NCBI RefSeq assembly: GCF_001590905.1
Contig: NZ_BCTT01000015.1
Coordinates: 1 to 64,000, forward strand
Length of the DNA stretch: 64,000 bases
DNA from: Serratia grimesii NBRC 13537
GTDB lineage: Bacteria > Pseudomonadota > Gammaproteobacteria > Enterobacterales > Enterobacteriaceae
Direction: 5' to 3'
Shown here piece after piece: positions 45,494 to 54,929 of this stretch; the first letter of the stretch is position 1; every line of letters starts with the position of its first letter. The notes below the pieces were generated by a model, which made no database searches, was not told where the DNA came from, and saw nothing but the letters and a program-made list of their open reading frames with translations. The position numbers were made by a program, and so were the translations under genes.

Positions 45494-47664
45494 GGCGCCT
45501 CCTGGTTCAAGGTATAACGTTCACGTAAACGCAGACGGATAGCTTCCGCCAGCGTGTTGAAGACAAAAGTGAAAATGAAGAGTACCAGTGCAGTCAGGAA
45601 CAGCACGCGATAGTGGCTGCTACCAGCAACCGCCTCCGGCATTTCGATGGCGATATTGGCAGCCAAAGCCCGTAAGCCCTGGAACAGACTGCCGTCGATA
45701 ACCGGTGTATTTCCGGTCGCCATCAGCACGATCATGGTTTCGCCTACGGCCCGACCAAAACCAATCATCAGCGCTGAGAAAATCCCGGCGCTAGCCGAAG
45801 GTAAAACCACCCGCATCACGGTTTGCCATTGAGTCGCCCCCAAGGCCAAAGACCCCTGACTCAAGGTTGCCGGCACACTGAACAAGGCATCTTCCGCCAG
45901 AGAGAAGATAATCGGTACCAGCGCAAAACCCATCGCCACGCCGACCACCAGCGTATTACGCTGGTCATAATCATCACCCAGCCAAAAATGCAGCGGTTCA
46001 CCGAACAGTTTTACTTCCAGCCAAGGCCCAAGGCTAAACGCCAACCAAACGGTGAGTGCTATCAGCGGCAACAGGATCAGCAGATCAAAACCAGGCGGCA
46101 GACGACGCGATACCAAGCGGTTCACCAGCGCCCCGCACGCCAGAACGACCACGGCCAGCAACAGCGGCAACGACAAGACCGCCAGCAAATAATGCTCAAT
46201 CACGGGCGCCAGCCAAATACCGGCCACCAGCCCGATCACCACCGTCGGTAAGGCGCCCATGACCTCAATCGCCGGTTTGATCACCCGCCGCAGTCCGGCA
46301 GACATGAAATAGGCCGTATAAATCGCCCCGGCTAACGCCAGTGGAATGGCGAACAGCATGGCGTAGGCCGCGGCTTTGAATGTACCGAAAATGACCGGAA
46401 TCAGGCTAAATTTGGCCTGATAACTGTCCTCACCGGAGGTTGACTGCCAAACATAAGCCGGTTCGGGGTAATTTTCATACCACACCTTGTGCCACAGTGA
46501 GCGCCAGGTGACATCGGGATACGGGTTATCGATCGCATAGTGTTGCCAGCCCTGCGCGGTTTCCAACAGCAGGCCATCACCCCGCGGAGCGAATGCCATC
46601 TGCTGTACCCCGGCGCTGAGTCTGCCATTCAGCAATGGCTGCGGTTGAATACTGGAGAACAACGAAAAACCACCGTCAGGCCTCAGCGTAGCAAACACCC
46701 GGCGATAAGGTTCAGCCACCAGCAAATCCTGTGGTTCGGACTGATGGTCGAAATGTTGAACTGGCATCAACTGCCAGCGCTGGTCTTTTTCCACATCAAA
46801 CCATTCACGCATAACGCCATTTGCCGCCTCGATCAATAACGCACTGCCGCCGGGCAACGCCGTCAGTTGATAAGGGGGATGGTCGCCGAGAATACGGCTT
46901 TCTTTTAGCTGCAACTGGGTATCGTTTATTTGATAGCGGGCTAGCCGATTACCTGCCAGCAAGTACAATTGACGACCGTCCGGTGTTAGCACCAGTTGCT
47001 GTACCGTGCTGTTAAGCGGGTGTTCACTCAGTTGTGGAGGTTGATCATGGCTAAAACGACCGAACACCAAACGGCGATCGATGGTGATCCCGGCCAGCAA
47101 ATACTGTCCATGCCGTGCCTCGGACAGCGTCAACAAGGTCAACGGCTGCCCCTGCTTGTCCAGTGTAAGCGGCCGTTGCCCAAGCGGGAACAGCCACTGC
47201 GGTAACGACGTACCGGCGGCAGCAAAATCCGCGCTGGCGACAATAAACCGGCCGTCGGCCTGCGCCAAAGCGAACAGATCGCGCTCGCCGGCCGCCTGGG
47301 TCAACAACGCCGGTTTGCTCAGCAAGGATTGTTGCGTCAACGGCGTACCTGCCTTTGTACCTTCTTGTGAGGTTAAGGTGTAAAACTGCCCCACACCCTG
47401 TTCATCAATGCGATAACCGATGCGCTGTTGTACATCCATACCCAGCGCCAGCGCCGGTGCCGCAGCACTGATCGGCAACGGCTTTGCCTGGCCCATCGCC
47501 GCCGGTTTAAACAGGGGGAGTACGGCAAACAACAGGTAAACGAAGATCAGCATCAACGTCATCAGCACCAGCAACCCGCTGACGGTGACCGCCGCCTGCA
47601 CGCTACGGTCGATGCGCGCTCGCAGGCGATCCCGGGGATGTTGGTTTACCGTAGTCTGTGCCAT
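45490..47664 (-). CDS. pstC: Very long phosphate ABC transporter permease PstC
   Basis: A 724-residue permease; E. coli PstC is about 319. TM1 is near residues 35-57, then about 370 extra residues face the periplasm, then the MetI-type core begins near residue 430 (KFSLIPVIFGTFKAAAYAM), with the EAA-type loop LGATQWQTVMRVVLP. The extra region holds repeated strands resembling beta-propeller blades, for example RQLYLLAGNRLARYQINDTQ, PYRRVFATLRPDGGFSLFSS and QMAFAPRGDGLLLETAQGWQ. What it binds is unknown. A Pho box lies 57-86 bases upstream of the ATG. Confidence 0.93.
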   Translation of the reverse strand: MAQTTVNQHPRDRLRARIDRSVQAAVTVSGLLVLMTLMLIFVYLLFAVLPLFKPAAMGQAKPLPISAAAPALALGMDVQQRIGYRIDEQGVGQFYTLTSQEGTKAGTPLTQQSLLSKPALLTQAAGERDLFALAQADGRFIVASADFAAAGTSLPQWLFPLGQRPLTLDKQGQPLTLLTLSEARHGQYLLAGITIDRRLVFGRFSHDQPPQLSEHPLNSTVQQLVLTPDGRQLYLLAGNRLARYQINDTQLQLKESRILGDHPPYQLTALPGGSALLIEAANGVMREWFDVEKDQRWQLMPVQHFDHQSEPQDLLVAEPYRRVFATLRPDGGFSLFSSIQPQPLLNGRLSAGVQQMAFAPRGDGLLLETAQGWQHYAIDNPYPDVTWRSLWHKVWYENYPEPAYVWQSTSGEDSYQAKFSLIPVIFGTFKAAAYAMLFAIPLALAGAIYTAYFMSAGLRRVIKPAIEVMGALPTVVIGLVAGIWLAPVIEHYLLAVLSLPLLLAVVVLACGALVNRLVSRRLPPGFDLLILLPLIALTVWLAFSLGPWLEVKLFGEPLHFWLGDDYDQRNTLVVGVAMGFALVPIIFSLAEDALFSVPATLSQGSLALGATQWQTVMRVVLPSASAGIFSALMIGFGRAVGETMIVLMATGNTPVIDGSLFQGLRALAANIAIEMPEAVAGSSHYRVLFLTALVLFIFTFVFNTLAEAIRLRLRERYTLNQEAP

Positions 47665-47720
47665 GTCTCTCGCTATCGCTGATGTAAGCAGGCTTGCGCC
47701 ATAGAATAACCGGGCATCTT

Positions 47721-47750
47721 ATGTCAGTTTTATGACGTTTGCATGACAAA
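47721..47750 (-). promoter_or_regulatory. Pho box upstream of pstCAB
   Basis: On the minus strand three 11-bp direct repeats are visible: TTGTCATGCAA, ACGTCATAAAA, CTGACATAAG. This is the PhoB-site pattern (CTGTCAT repeats spaced 11 bp), 57-86 bases before the pstC ATG. It implies induction under phosphate limitation. Confidence 0.82.
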
Positions 47751-48001
47751 GTTACCCGGAGCTTTCAGCGAACTTTACGCTGCAATACTGCATCATTAAT
47801 CACATATGTTGCTGAAAAATGATGGCAATACCGATCATATCCATAAATATAAAGCACAATAATCACAATTTTATGCTACGCAAACATGTCCGGCAGCTCT
47901 GATGCCACAGTAAATATTTTTACGTATTAAAATGCCTCATGCCAACGTAATGGATATGTTGGACTTTCCTGTCAATCTCTCGCAATAATGATGCAAGATA
48001 G
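47751..48001. other. AT-rich noncoding stretch between pst and the repeat before ppk
   Basis: About 250 bases, AT-rich, with no frame of credible coding quality. The opposing promoter for ppk may lie here. No repeat or RNA gene recognised. Confidence 0.4.
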
Positions 48002-48137
48002 TAGGCTGTGTCCCGCAATAGGTCATGGCGCCGTCGCAGTCCCAAAAGCCCGTAATCAAGGCGGTGGGTACTGGGCATCGCGGGCCTACGTTCAAGCCCG
48101 ACAACGCAGCGTTCGGGCTTTAGGGACGCGACCTGAA
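48002..48137. repeat. 136-bp dispersed repeat copy upstream of ppk
   Basis: Begins TAGGCTGTGTCCCGC and includes the conserved core CCCAAAAGCCCGTAATCAAG. It aligns without gaps to the reverse complement of 7391-7526, with about 78% identity by hand count. The matching left end of the 7258 element is missing here, so this copy is truncated or a shorter variant. It lies 54 bases before the ppk start. An open frame runs through both copies on the same side (see findings). Confidence 0.75.
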
Positions 48138-48142
48138 GCGGC

Positions 48143-48162
48143 ATCCGGGCTGCGTCCCGGAT
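48143..48162 (+). terminator. Hairpin in the ppk leader
   Basis: ATCCGGG-CTGCGT-CCCGGAT forms a 7-bp perfect stem followed by CCTTTTC, only 29 bases before the ppk ATG. It looks like a small intrinsic terminator or attenuator and lies just beyond the repeat copy. Confidence 0.5.
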
Positions 48163-48190
48163 CCTTTTCTAAAATTGAACTGGAGTGGCA

Positions 48191-50254
48191 ATGGGTCAGG
48201 AAAAGCTCTACATCGAAAAAGAATTAAGCTGGTTATCCTTTAATGAACGCGTGTTGCAGGAAGCCGCAGATAAGAGCAATCCCCTGATTGAGCGCATGCG
48301 TTTTCTGGGCATTTACTCCAATAACCTTGATGAATTCTATAAAGTCCGTTTTGCCGATCTCAAACGACGCATCCTGATCAGCGAAGAACAGGGTTCTGGC
48401 GGCACTTCTCGCCATTTGCTCAAAAAGATCCAGGCCAAAGTATTAAAAACCGATCAAGAGTTCGACAGCCTGTATAACGATTTACTGCTGGAAATGGCAC
48501 GTAATCAGATCTTCCTGATTAATGAACGCCAGGTGTCCGAGAATCAGCAAATCTGGCTGCGACAATACTTCAAGCAGCACCTGCGCCAACACATCACGCC
48601 CATCCTGATCAACCACGAAACCAATCTGGTGCAGTTCCTCAAAGACGATTACACCTATCTGGCAGTGGAGATCATCCGCGGCACGCGCATTGACTACGCA
48701 CTGCTGGAAATCCCGTCCGATAAGGTGCCGCGTTTCGTCAATCTGCCACCAGAAGCTCCGCGTCGTCGCAAACCTATGATCCTGTTGGATAACATCCTGC
48801 GTTATTGCCTGGACGATATCTTTAAGGGCTTCTTCGATTACGACGCACTCAATGCCTATTCGATGAAAATGACCCGTGACGCGGAATACGATCTGGTGAC
48901 CGAAATGGAATCCAGCCTGCTGGAACTGATGTCCTCCAGCCTGAAGCAGCGTCTGACCGCCGAGCCGGTGCGTTTTGTTTATCAGCGTGATATGCCAAAT
49001 GAAATGGTAGAACTGCTGCGCGGTAAACTTGGCATATCTAACTATGATTCAGTGATCGCCGGCGGCCGTTACCATAATTTTAAAGATTTTATCGGCTTCC
49101 CTAATGTCGGTAAGGCTAATCTGGTCAACAAACCGCTGCCACGCCTACGCCATATTTGGTTCGATAAGTTCCGCAACGGCTTTGACGCGATCCGCGAACA
49201 AGACGTGTTGCTTTATTATCCGTACCACACCTTTGAGCATGTGCTGGAGCTGCTGCGCCAGGCATCCTTTGACCCTAGCGTGCTGGCGATCAAAATCAAT
49301 ATTTATCGCGTAGCAAAAGACTCACGCATCATTGAGTCGATGATCCACGCAGCCCATAACGGCAAGAAAGTCACAGTGGTGGTAGAGCTACAGGCGCGCT
49401 TTGATGAAGAGGCCAACATCCACTGGGCTAAACGCCTGACGGAAGCTGGTGTACACGTTATCTTCTCGGCGCCGGGGCTGAAAATCCACGCCAAGCTGTT
49501 CCTGATCTCACGCCGTGAAGGCGATGAGATTGTGCGCTATGCTCATATCGGGACCGGTAATTTTAACGAGAAAACCGCGCGTATTTATACCGACTATTCG
49601 TTGCTGACCGCCGACTCACGTATCACCAACGAGGTGCGTCGGGTGTTCAACTTTATCGAAAACCCGTATCGACCGGTCACCTTCGACAACCTGATGGTGT
49701 CGCCGCAGAACTCGCGCTTGAAGCTGTATGAGTTGATTGATCAGGAAATTGCCAACGCACAGGCGGGGCATCCTGCTGGCATTATGCTGAAAATCAACAA
49801 TCTGGTGGATAAAGGACTGGTAGATCGGTTATATACCGCCTCCGGTGCCGGTGTAAAAATCCGCCTGTTGGTGCGAGGGATGTGTTCTTTGATTCCCAAC
49901 CTGCCGGGGATCAGTGACAATATTCAGATAATCAGCATCGTCGACCGTTATCTGGAACACGATCGGGTTTACGTTTTCGAAAACAAAGGTGACAAACTGG
50001 TTTATCTGTCTTCCGCAGACTGGATGACCCGTAACATAGATTACCGCATCGAAGTCGCGGTATCGCTGCTGGATCCAACGCTGAAACAACGGGTTCTGGA
50101 TATTCTGGAAATCCTGTTCAGCGACACGGTCAAGGCGCGTTACCTCGATAAAGAACTGAGCAACCAGTACGTACCACGCGGCAATCGCCGTAAAGTCCGT
50201 TCTCAGGTTGCCATTTATGAGTATTTAAAAGCTCTGGAACAACCAGGACAGTAG
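48191..50254 (+). CDS. ppk: Polyphosphate kinase Ppk1
   Basis: A 687-residue enzyme that builds polyphosphate from ATP and reverses the reaction. It follows E. coli Ppk closely from the start [20 protein letters not shown]. The two PLD-like domains carry the HxK motifs: [14 protein letters not shown] with the autophosphorylated His, and a later [14 protein letters not shown]. The ATG at 48191 has GGAG 5 bases upstream; a GTG at 48185 is less likely. ppx follows 10 bases after the stop, so the two form an operon of opposite activities. Confidence 0.97.
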   Translation: MGQEKLYIEKELSWLSFNERVLQEAADKSNPLIERMRFLGIYSNNLDEFYKVRFADLKRRILISEEQGSGGTSRHLLKKIQAKVLKTDQEFDSLYNDLLLEMARNQIFLINERQVSENQQIWLRQYFKQHLRQHITPILINHETNLVQFLKDDYTYLAVEIIRGTRIDYALLEIPSDKVPRFVNLPPEAPRRRKPMILLDNILRYCLDDIFKGFFDYDALNAYSMKMTRDAEYDLVTEMESSLLELMSSSLKQRLTAEPVRFVYQRDMPNEMVELLRGKLGISNYDSVIAGGRYHNFKDFIGFPNVGKANLVNKPLPRLRHIWFDKFRNGFDAIREQDVLLYYPYHTFEHVLELLRQASFDPSVLAIKINIYRVAKDSRIIESMIHAAHNGKKVTVVVELQARFDEEANIHWAKRLTEAGVHVIFSAPGLKIHAKLFLISRREGDEIVRYAHIGTGNFNEKTARIYTDYSLLTADSRITNEVRRVFNFIENPYRPVTFDNLMVSPQNSRLKLYELIDQEIANAQAGHPAGIMLKINNLVDKGLVDRLYTASGAGVKIRLLVRGMCSLIPNLPGISDNIQIISIVDRYLEHDRVYVFENKGDKLVYLSSADWMTRNIDYRIEVAVSLLDPTLKQRVLDILEILFSDTVKARYLDKELSNQYVPRGNRRKVRSQVAIYEYLKALEQPGQ

Positions 50255-50264
50255 GCCAGCAACT

Positions 50265-51815
50265 ATGCCGCTAAAAAGCACAGCAACGAACAAACCGCAG
50301 GAAATCGCTGCCATCGATCTCGGGTCGAACAGCTTCCACATGGTGATTGCCCGCGTCGTCAACGGCGCCTTACAGGTATTAGGCCGTTTAAAACAGCGGG
50401 TACACCTCGCCGATGGATTGGACAGCAACAATGTGCTCAGTGAAGAGGCAATAGAACGTGGCCTGGCCTGTCTGGCGCTGTTTGCCGAACGGCTCCAGGG
50501 CTTCCCGGCAGATAACGTTACGATCGTCGGTACCCATACGTTACGCCAGGCAGTAAACGCGGAGGTCTTCCTCAAGCGCGCTGCCAAAGTTATCCCCTAC
50601 CCTATTGAAATCATCGCCGGGCAGGAAGAAGCGCGTCTGATCTTTATGGGCGTGGAACATACCCAGCCGGAAAAAGGCCGCAAACTGGTGATCGACATCG
50701 GAGGGGGGTCTACCGAGCTGGTGATCGGCGAAGACTTTGAGCCACTGTTGGCAGAAAGTCGCCGCATGGGTTGCGTGAGCTTCGCCCAACAGTTCTTCCC
50801 TGGCGGTGAAATCAGCAAAAATAACTTCAAACGTGCACGCCTCGCGGCAGCACAGAAACTGGAAACCCTGGCCTGGCAGTACCGCATTCAGGGCTGGCAA
50901 TATGCACTAGGCGCATCCGGTACCATCAAAGCCGCACATGAAGTGCTGGTGGAAATGGGTGAGAAAGACGGCCTGATTACACTCGAACGACTGGAAATGT
51001 TGGCAGAACAGGTGCTGCAGTTTAAAAACTTCAGCGCGCTGAGCCTGCCGGGACTGTCGGAAGACCGTCAGTCGGTGTTTGTACCGGGTTTGGCTATCCT
51101 GTGTGGCGTATTCGATGCGCTGGCAATTCGCGATCTGCGTCTTTCCGACGGTGCACTGCGCGAAGGCGTGTTGTACGAGATGGAGGGCCGTTTCCGCCAT
51201 CAGGACATTCGCAGCCGTACCGCCAAAAGCCTAGCCGATCACTACAATATCGACCGAGAACAAGCTAAACGGGTGCTGGAAACCACAGAACTGTTGTATG
51301 CACAGTGGATGGCGCAAAACACCAAGCTGGCGAACCCGCAATTGGAAGCCCTGCTGAAGTGGGCAGCCATGCTGCATGAAGTGGGCTTAAGCATCAATCA
51401 CAGCGGCATGCACCGCCACTCGGCCTATATTCTGCAAAACACCAACTTGCCGGGCTTTAACCAAGAGCAGCAGTTACTGTTGGCTGCGCTGGTACGCTTC
51501 CACCGCAAAGGTATCAAGCTGGAAGAACTGCCACGCCTGAACCTGTTTAAGAAAAAACACTACCTGCCGCTGATCCAACTGCTGCGCTTAAGCACCCTGC
51601 TCAACAACCAACGTCAGTCGACCACCACGCCAGAAACGTTGCGTCTGAGCACTGACGACAACCACTGGACACTGCGTTTCCCTGCGGGTTATTTGGCGCA
51701 AAACAGCCTGGTGCAATTGGACTTTGAACGTGAACAGGCCTACTGGAACGACGTCGTGGGCTGGAAACTGATTTGCGAAGAAGAAGGTTCTCAGGACGAG
51801 CAGCGCTCAGCCTAA
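50265..51815 (+). CDS. ppx: Exopolyphosphatase Ppx
   Basis: A 516-residue member of the Ppx/GppA family that removes terminal phosphates from polyphosphate. The ASKHA ATPase-fold motifs are intact: [20 protein letters not shown], then [35 protein letters not shown] and [13 protein letters not shown]. The C-terminal HD-type helical region contains [20 protein letters not shown]. It starts 10 bases after ppk. A hairpin follows the stop. Confidence 0.96.
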   Translation: MPLKSTATNKPQEIAAIDLGSNSFHMVIARVVNGALQVLGRLKQRVHLADGLDSNNVLSEEAIERGLACLALFAERLQGFPADNVTIVGTHTLRQAVNAEVFLKRAAKVIPYPIEIIAGQEEARLIFMGVEHTQPEKGRKLVIDIGGGSTELVIGEDFEPLLAESRRMGCVSFAQQFFPGGEISKNNFKRARLAAAQKLETLAWQYRIQGWQYALGASGTIKAAHEVLVEMGEKDGLITLERLEMLAEQVLQFKNFSALSLPGLSEDRQSVFVPGLAILCGVFDALAIRDLRLSDGALREGVLYEMEGRFRHQDIRSRTAKSLADHYNIDREQAKRVLETTELLYAQWMAQNTKLANPQLEALLKWAAMLHEVGLSINHSGMHRHSAYILQNTNLPGFNQEQQLLLAALVRFHRKGIKLEELPRLNLFKKKHYLPLIQLLRLSTLLNNQRQSTTTPETLRLSTDDNHWTLRFPAGYLAQNSLVQLDFEREQAYWNDVVGWKLICEEEGSQDEQRSA

Positions 51816-51819
51816 ATCT

Positions 51820-51841
51820 ATCGCCCCCGTCTGGGGGCGAT
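51820..51841. terminator. Hairpin between convergent ppx and pdeF
   Basis: ATCGCCCCC-GTCT-GGGGGCGAT, a perfect 9-bp stem between two convergent stops. It lacks a long T run but is likely a shared terminator. Confidence 0.65.
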
Positions 51842-51843
51842 AA

Positions 51844-54063
51844 TCAATCTTTTGCCGGCAACAGTGCCGTTAGCAACTGCGGTTCGCTGATAAAATAGCC
51901 CTGCATATAATCCACACCGACGCCCTTGAGCGCCGCCCACTGTTCCGCACTTTCGACATACTCTGCCACAATAACCAAACGCTTCATCCGTGCGACCTTG
52001 CAGATAGACATAACGACCTGGAAATCTACCGGATTAGTCAGCATATCGCGTACAAAACTCCCGTCTATTTTCAGCATGTCGACAGGCAGTATTTTGAGTC
52101 GATTGTAGCTGGCATAGCCCGTGCCAAAATCATCTAACGCAATGCGGCACCCCATCTCACGCAACACTTGCAGGTTGGTCCCGGCATAGTCGGTATCCTG
52201 TAGCAAATGCGATTCGGTCACTTCCAGCGTCAATTGATAGGGTTCAATCCCGTACTGCTCCAGCAAATCCTGTACGTCATGGCACAACATCGGCCTGCAC
52301 AGCGAAGAAGGTGACAAATTAATCGCAAAGCGCACACTGGGCAGTTCGGTTCGGTGTTGATCCATAAATTTCAACGTATTGCGCAATACCCACATATCCA
52401 AACGATAGGACAGGCCGAACTCATGTACCACCGGCAAAAAATCATTCGGTGAGATGATCGCCCCCCGATCATCGCGCATACGTAACAGAATTTCGTGGTA
52501 TCTATCGCCACGCAGCCCCACAATCGGCTGCGCCATCAGGATAAATCCATCGCTATCCAGAGAACGTTGCACCCCATGCAGTAACGCCACCTTGCGTTTG
52601 ATTTCGTCCTGCACCACATGACCGCCATTCTGTGTGCTCTCCGGCTTGCCACTGGTCAGCGAAACCTCAGCCAACGAGCTAAGCTCCCCCAACAAAAGAT
52701 ACAGATGCTCAAAATCGGCAACCACGCTGCAATACCCTAACCCCAACGGCGGATGGATTGGCAAGCCATTCCAAACCAATCGGAATTTCTCCAGCCCGCG
52801 GAAGATCTCCGCGACCTTTTCTTCGCTATTGCTGCCATCCACTCGCAGTAACAGGTCATAGCCCGGTAAATGATAAACCCCTTCGCCCGGGGCCAATATT
52901 TGGTGCAAAAGCGCGGCTAACTGCTGCTTGAAACGAATGCGCAACTGCATACCGTAATTACGGCTTAACAAATCCAGCTCACTCACGCGCAGGAAGCACA
53001 ATGTCGAAGGCGGTGACTGCGCCAGATCGCGTTTAAGGGCGCGTAGATTGGGCAAACCAATCACCGGATCCTGCAACGCGGCGCTTTGCGCCCTGGCATG
53101 GCTCAACCGTTGGCGGGTATTGAGCGCCGACATCAGGAAAATGCACAGAGTAAACACCACCATCATCGATGAAATGACGGCCAGGTTATGCAGCAGGTCT
53201 TCACGTTGCGCATAGACAGGATGATGGGAAAACAACACCAGAAGAGTCGAAGACCAGATGATGCAGTTAAATTGGTAGCCAAATCGCATCGCGCCGTACA
53301 GCATCACCGGCAGCAGTAATATCAGACCGTAGCCGCCTAACAACAGAGGATTGGCATCTTTCGCGTGATAAGACAACAACGCTACCATTGCGCACAGGGT
53401 CAATAACCACAGCGACATCTCTTTTTTGTCGACGTTTGGGGCCATCTCACGACCAAAACGCCGCCATAATCTTAAAACGAATCCAGGTTTATTCAGTATG
53501 CGCAGCATAAAGTAAAACAGCGGCATGGCAGAAAGGCACCCTAACAACAACGCCTGGAAGTTAACCAAAGCGAGCAGATAGCCATTATTGCCGGGCATCA
53601 TTCCCAGCTCGTCAGGCAATTGCTCTAGCCCCACCAGCAGCTTCAAACCGAGAACAAATAACAGTGCCGGTAACACAACCAGCCAGATTAACCGCGCTTT
53701 AACCAACGTGGGTACACCGGGGGCAGCACACCATCGACGCTGGGTTTGGTTACGATATCCCAGCCAACACAGGCCCAGACATAACAAATACAAGGCGGTG
53801 ACTAACACGCCGATTTCAGGGCCAAGTCGGTAGGTGTAACGCAGCATGATCGCAAGCGCAATCCCAGGTAGCGCTCGCCAGTCATAAACCATCAACAACG
53901 CTATGCAGGCTGCCAGCGGCAGGTAGAGCAGATAAACCTTGCTCTCAGGTAACATAATGCGGGGTGACAACCAACCGGCGAACGGGATCAACAACAAGCT
54001 CCAGATAAGGGGATATCCCCACCAGCGCTCACGTAAATTTTTCCAAAATGTTGGTTTAACCAT
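51844..54063 (-). CDS. pdeF: Cyclic-di-GMP phosphodiesterase PdeF (YfgF)
   Basis: A 739-residue membrane protein: an N-terminal MASE-type sensor with several membrane segments (residues about 10-320), a degenerate GGDEF domain (YHLPGYDLLLRVDGS in place of GGDEF), and an EAL domain. The EAL motif appears as EILLRMR, the same variant as in E. coli PdeF, and the catalytic residues INLSPSSLC, LTLEVTESHLL and DDFGTGYASYNRL are conserved, so it should hydrolyse c-di-GMP. The ATG at 54063 gives the E. coli spacing; ATG 54096 is an alternative. The gene converges on ppx, as in E. coli. Confidence 0.92.
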   Translation of the reverse strand: MVKPTFWKNLRERWWGYPLIWSLLLIPFAGWLSPRIMLPESKVYLLYLPLAACIALLMVYDWRALPGIALAIMLRYTYRLGPEIGVLVTALYLLCLGLCWLGYRNQTQRRWCAAPGVPTLVKARLIWLVVLPALLFVLGLKLLVGLEQLPDELGMMPGNNGYLLALVNFQALLLGCLSAMPLFYFMLRILNKPGFVLRLWRRFGREMAPNVDKKEMSLWLLTLCAMVALLSYHAKDANPLLLGGYGLILLLPVMLYGAMRFGYQFNCIIWSSTLLVLFSHHPVYAQREDLLHNLAVISSMMVVFTLCIFLMSALNTRQRLSHARAQSAALQDPVIGLPNLRALKRDLAQSPPSTLCFLRVSELDLLSRNYGMQLRIRFKQQLAALLHQILAPGEGVYHLPGYDLLLRVDGSNSEEKVAEIFRGLEKFRLVWNGLPIHPPLGLGYCSVVADFEHLYLLLGELSSLAEVSLTSGKPESTQNGGHVVQDEIKRKVALLHGVQRSLDSDGFILMAQPIVGLRGDRYHEILLRMRDDRGAIISPNDFLPVVHEFGLSYRLDMWVLRNTLKFMDQHRTELPSVRFAINLSPSSLCRPMLCHDVQDLLEQYGIEPYQLTLEVTESHLLQDTDYAGTNLQVLREMGCRIALDDFGTGYASYNRLKILPVDMLKIDGSFVRDMLTNPVDFQVVMSICKVARMKRLVIVAEYVESAEQWAALKGVGVDYMQGYFISEPQLLTALLPAKD

Positions 54064-54552
54064 AAAAATAACGAGTCCGTCAGAGCGTAATTCCATTCAC
54101 GCGTTCAGGTAGTAAGGCAGGTTCCTTTTCATACCTCTATCCCTTCATGAGGCAAACTGAAAGTAACATATGCGACAGGAGAACGGGGGGGAATTTTATG
54201 CACCAGGGGCGCTGGAGGCTTGACTCCGATCAATCAAGAAGGAAAAGTTGGGTAAAAATATGTAAGCCATTTTTTGTCACATCTTAACATGCTGATCCAA
54301 CAGATAAACTCAAACCCAAGCTAAACACCACCCAAATACTCTGCTTTGGCAGCCGGAAATAAATAGACAATATTTGTCACCAATCGCTAGAATCCCATTT
54401 ACACTTTATCGGCTTTCATTACCCACTCCCTTGCACGGTAAAGGCGTGGTCTATTGCGCTCATATGAGTCGTGGGGCTCAATTCTCTCACCACAATGGTT
54501 ACCGTTTGAAAGGCGACGGGTATAACACAGGAACCGGCATGCCGGGTGATAT
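54064..54552. other. Noncoding stretch between pdeF and yfgG
   Basis: About 490 bases carrying divergent promoters. A sequence TTTACA near 54397 could be a -35, but I cannot place a matching -10 with confidence. No repeat or structured RNA recognised. Confidence 0.4.
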
Positions 54553-54732
54553 ATGCGTAAAAAAACCACCGGACAGATGACGAAAATAGTGCTGTTTATC
54601 AGCTTTATCATTTTAGTCGGCCGTCTGCTGTATGCCGCCGTCGTCGCGGTGCCCCATCATCAGGAAAAAAAACTCGCCCCCTATCAAGAAACCACCGAGA
54701 TAGAGGGAGAGAATCAGGACACTTCCCCCTGA
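54553..54732 (+). CDS. yfgG: Small membrane protein YfgG (DUF2633)
   Basis: ATG 54553 opens a 59-residue frame: MRKKTTGQMTKIVLFISF, then IILVGRLLYAAVVAVPHH, and an acidic tail ending QDTSP. It matches E. coli YfgG (MTRIVLLISFIFFFGR) in its membrane segment and sits beside yfgF as in E. coli. A single membrane span with a basic N-terminus is visible. E. coli YfgG has been linked to nickel and cobalt stress in some reports; treat that as unverified here. Confidence 0.83.
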   Translation: MRKKTTGQMTKIVLFISFIILVGRLLYAAVVAVPHHQEKKLAPYQETTEIEGENQDTSP

Positions 54733-54929
54733 ACCGACAGACTCAACACCTCCTGCAGAGCAATCGAATAGTTAAGCAGCCTGCCGTCGGACCGCATCTC
54801 GGCATGCCAGGCCCCTTACTTATTCCTTGGCATCTGTACCCATTTCATAAAAATGACGCCTGCATTCACTATGCTCTATCTTGTGTAGAGATCGCCTGTA
54901 AGGATCACTGAGTGCCAGTAAGGAATACC

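Noticed and set aside
43000-47664. Missing pstS and phoU considered as a broken operon
   Set aside because: All three genes are intact and the long-permease Pst type is known to occur without an adjacent binding protein.
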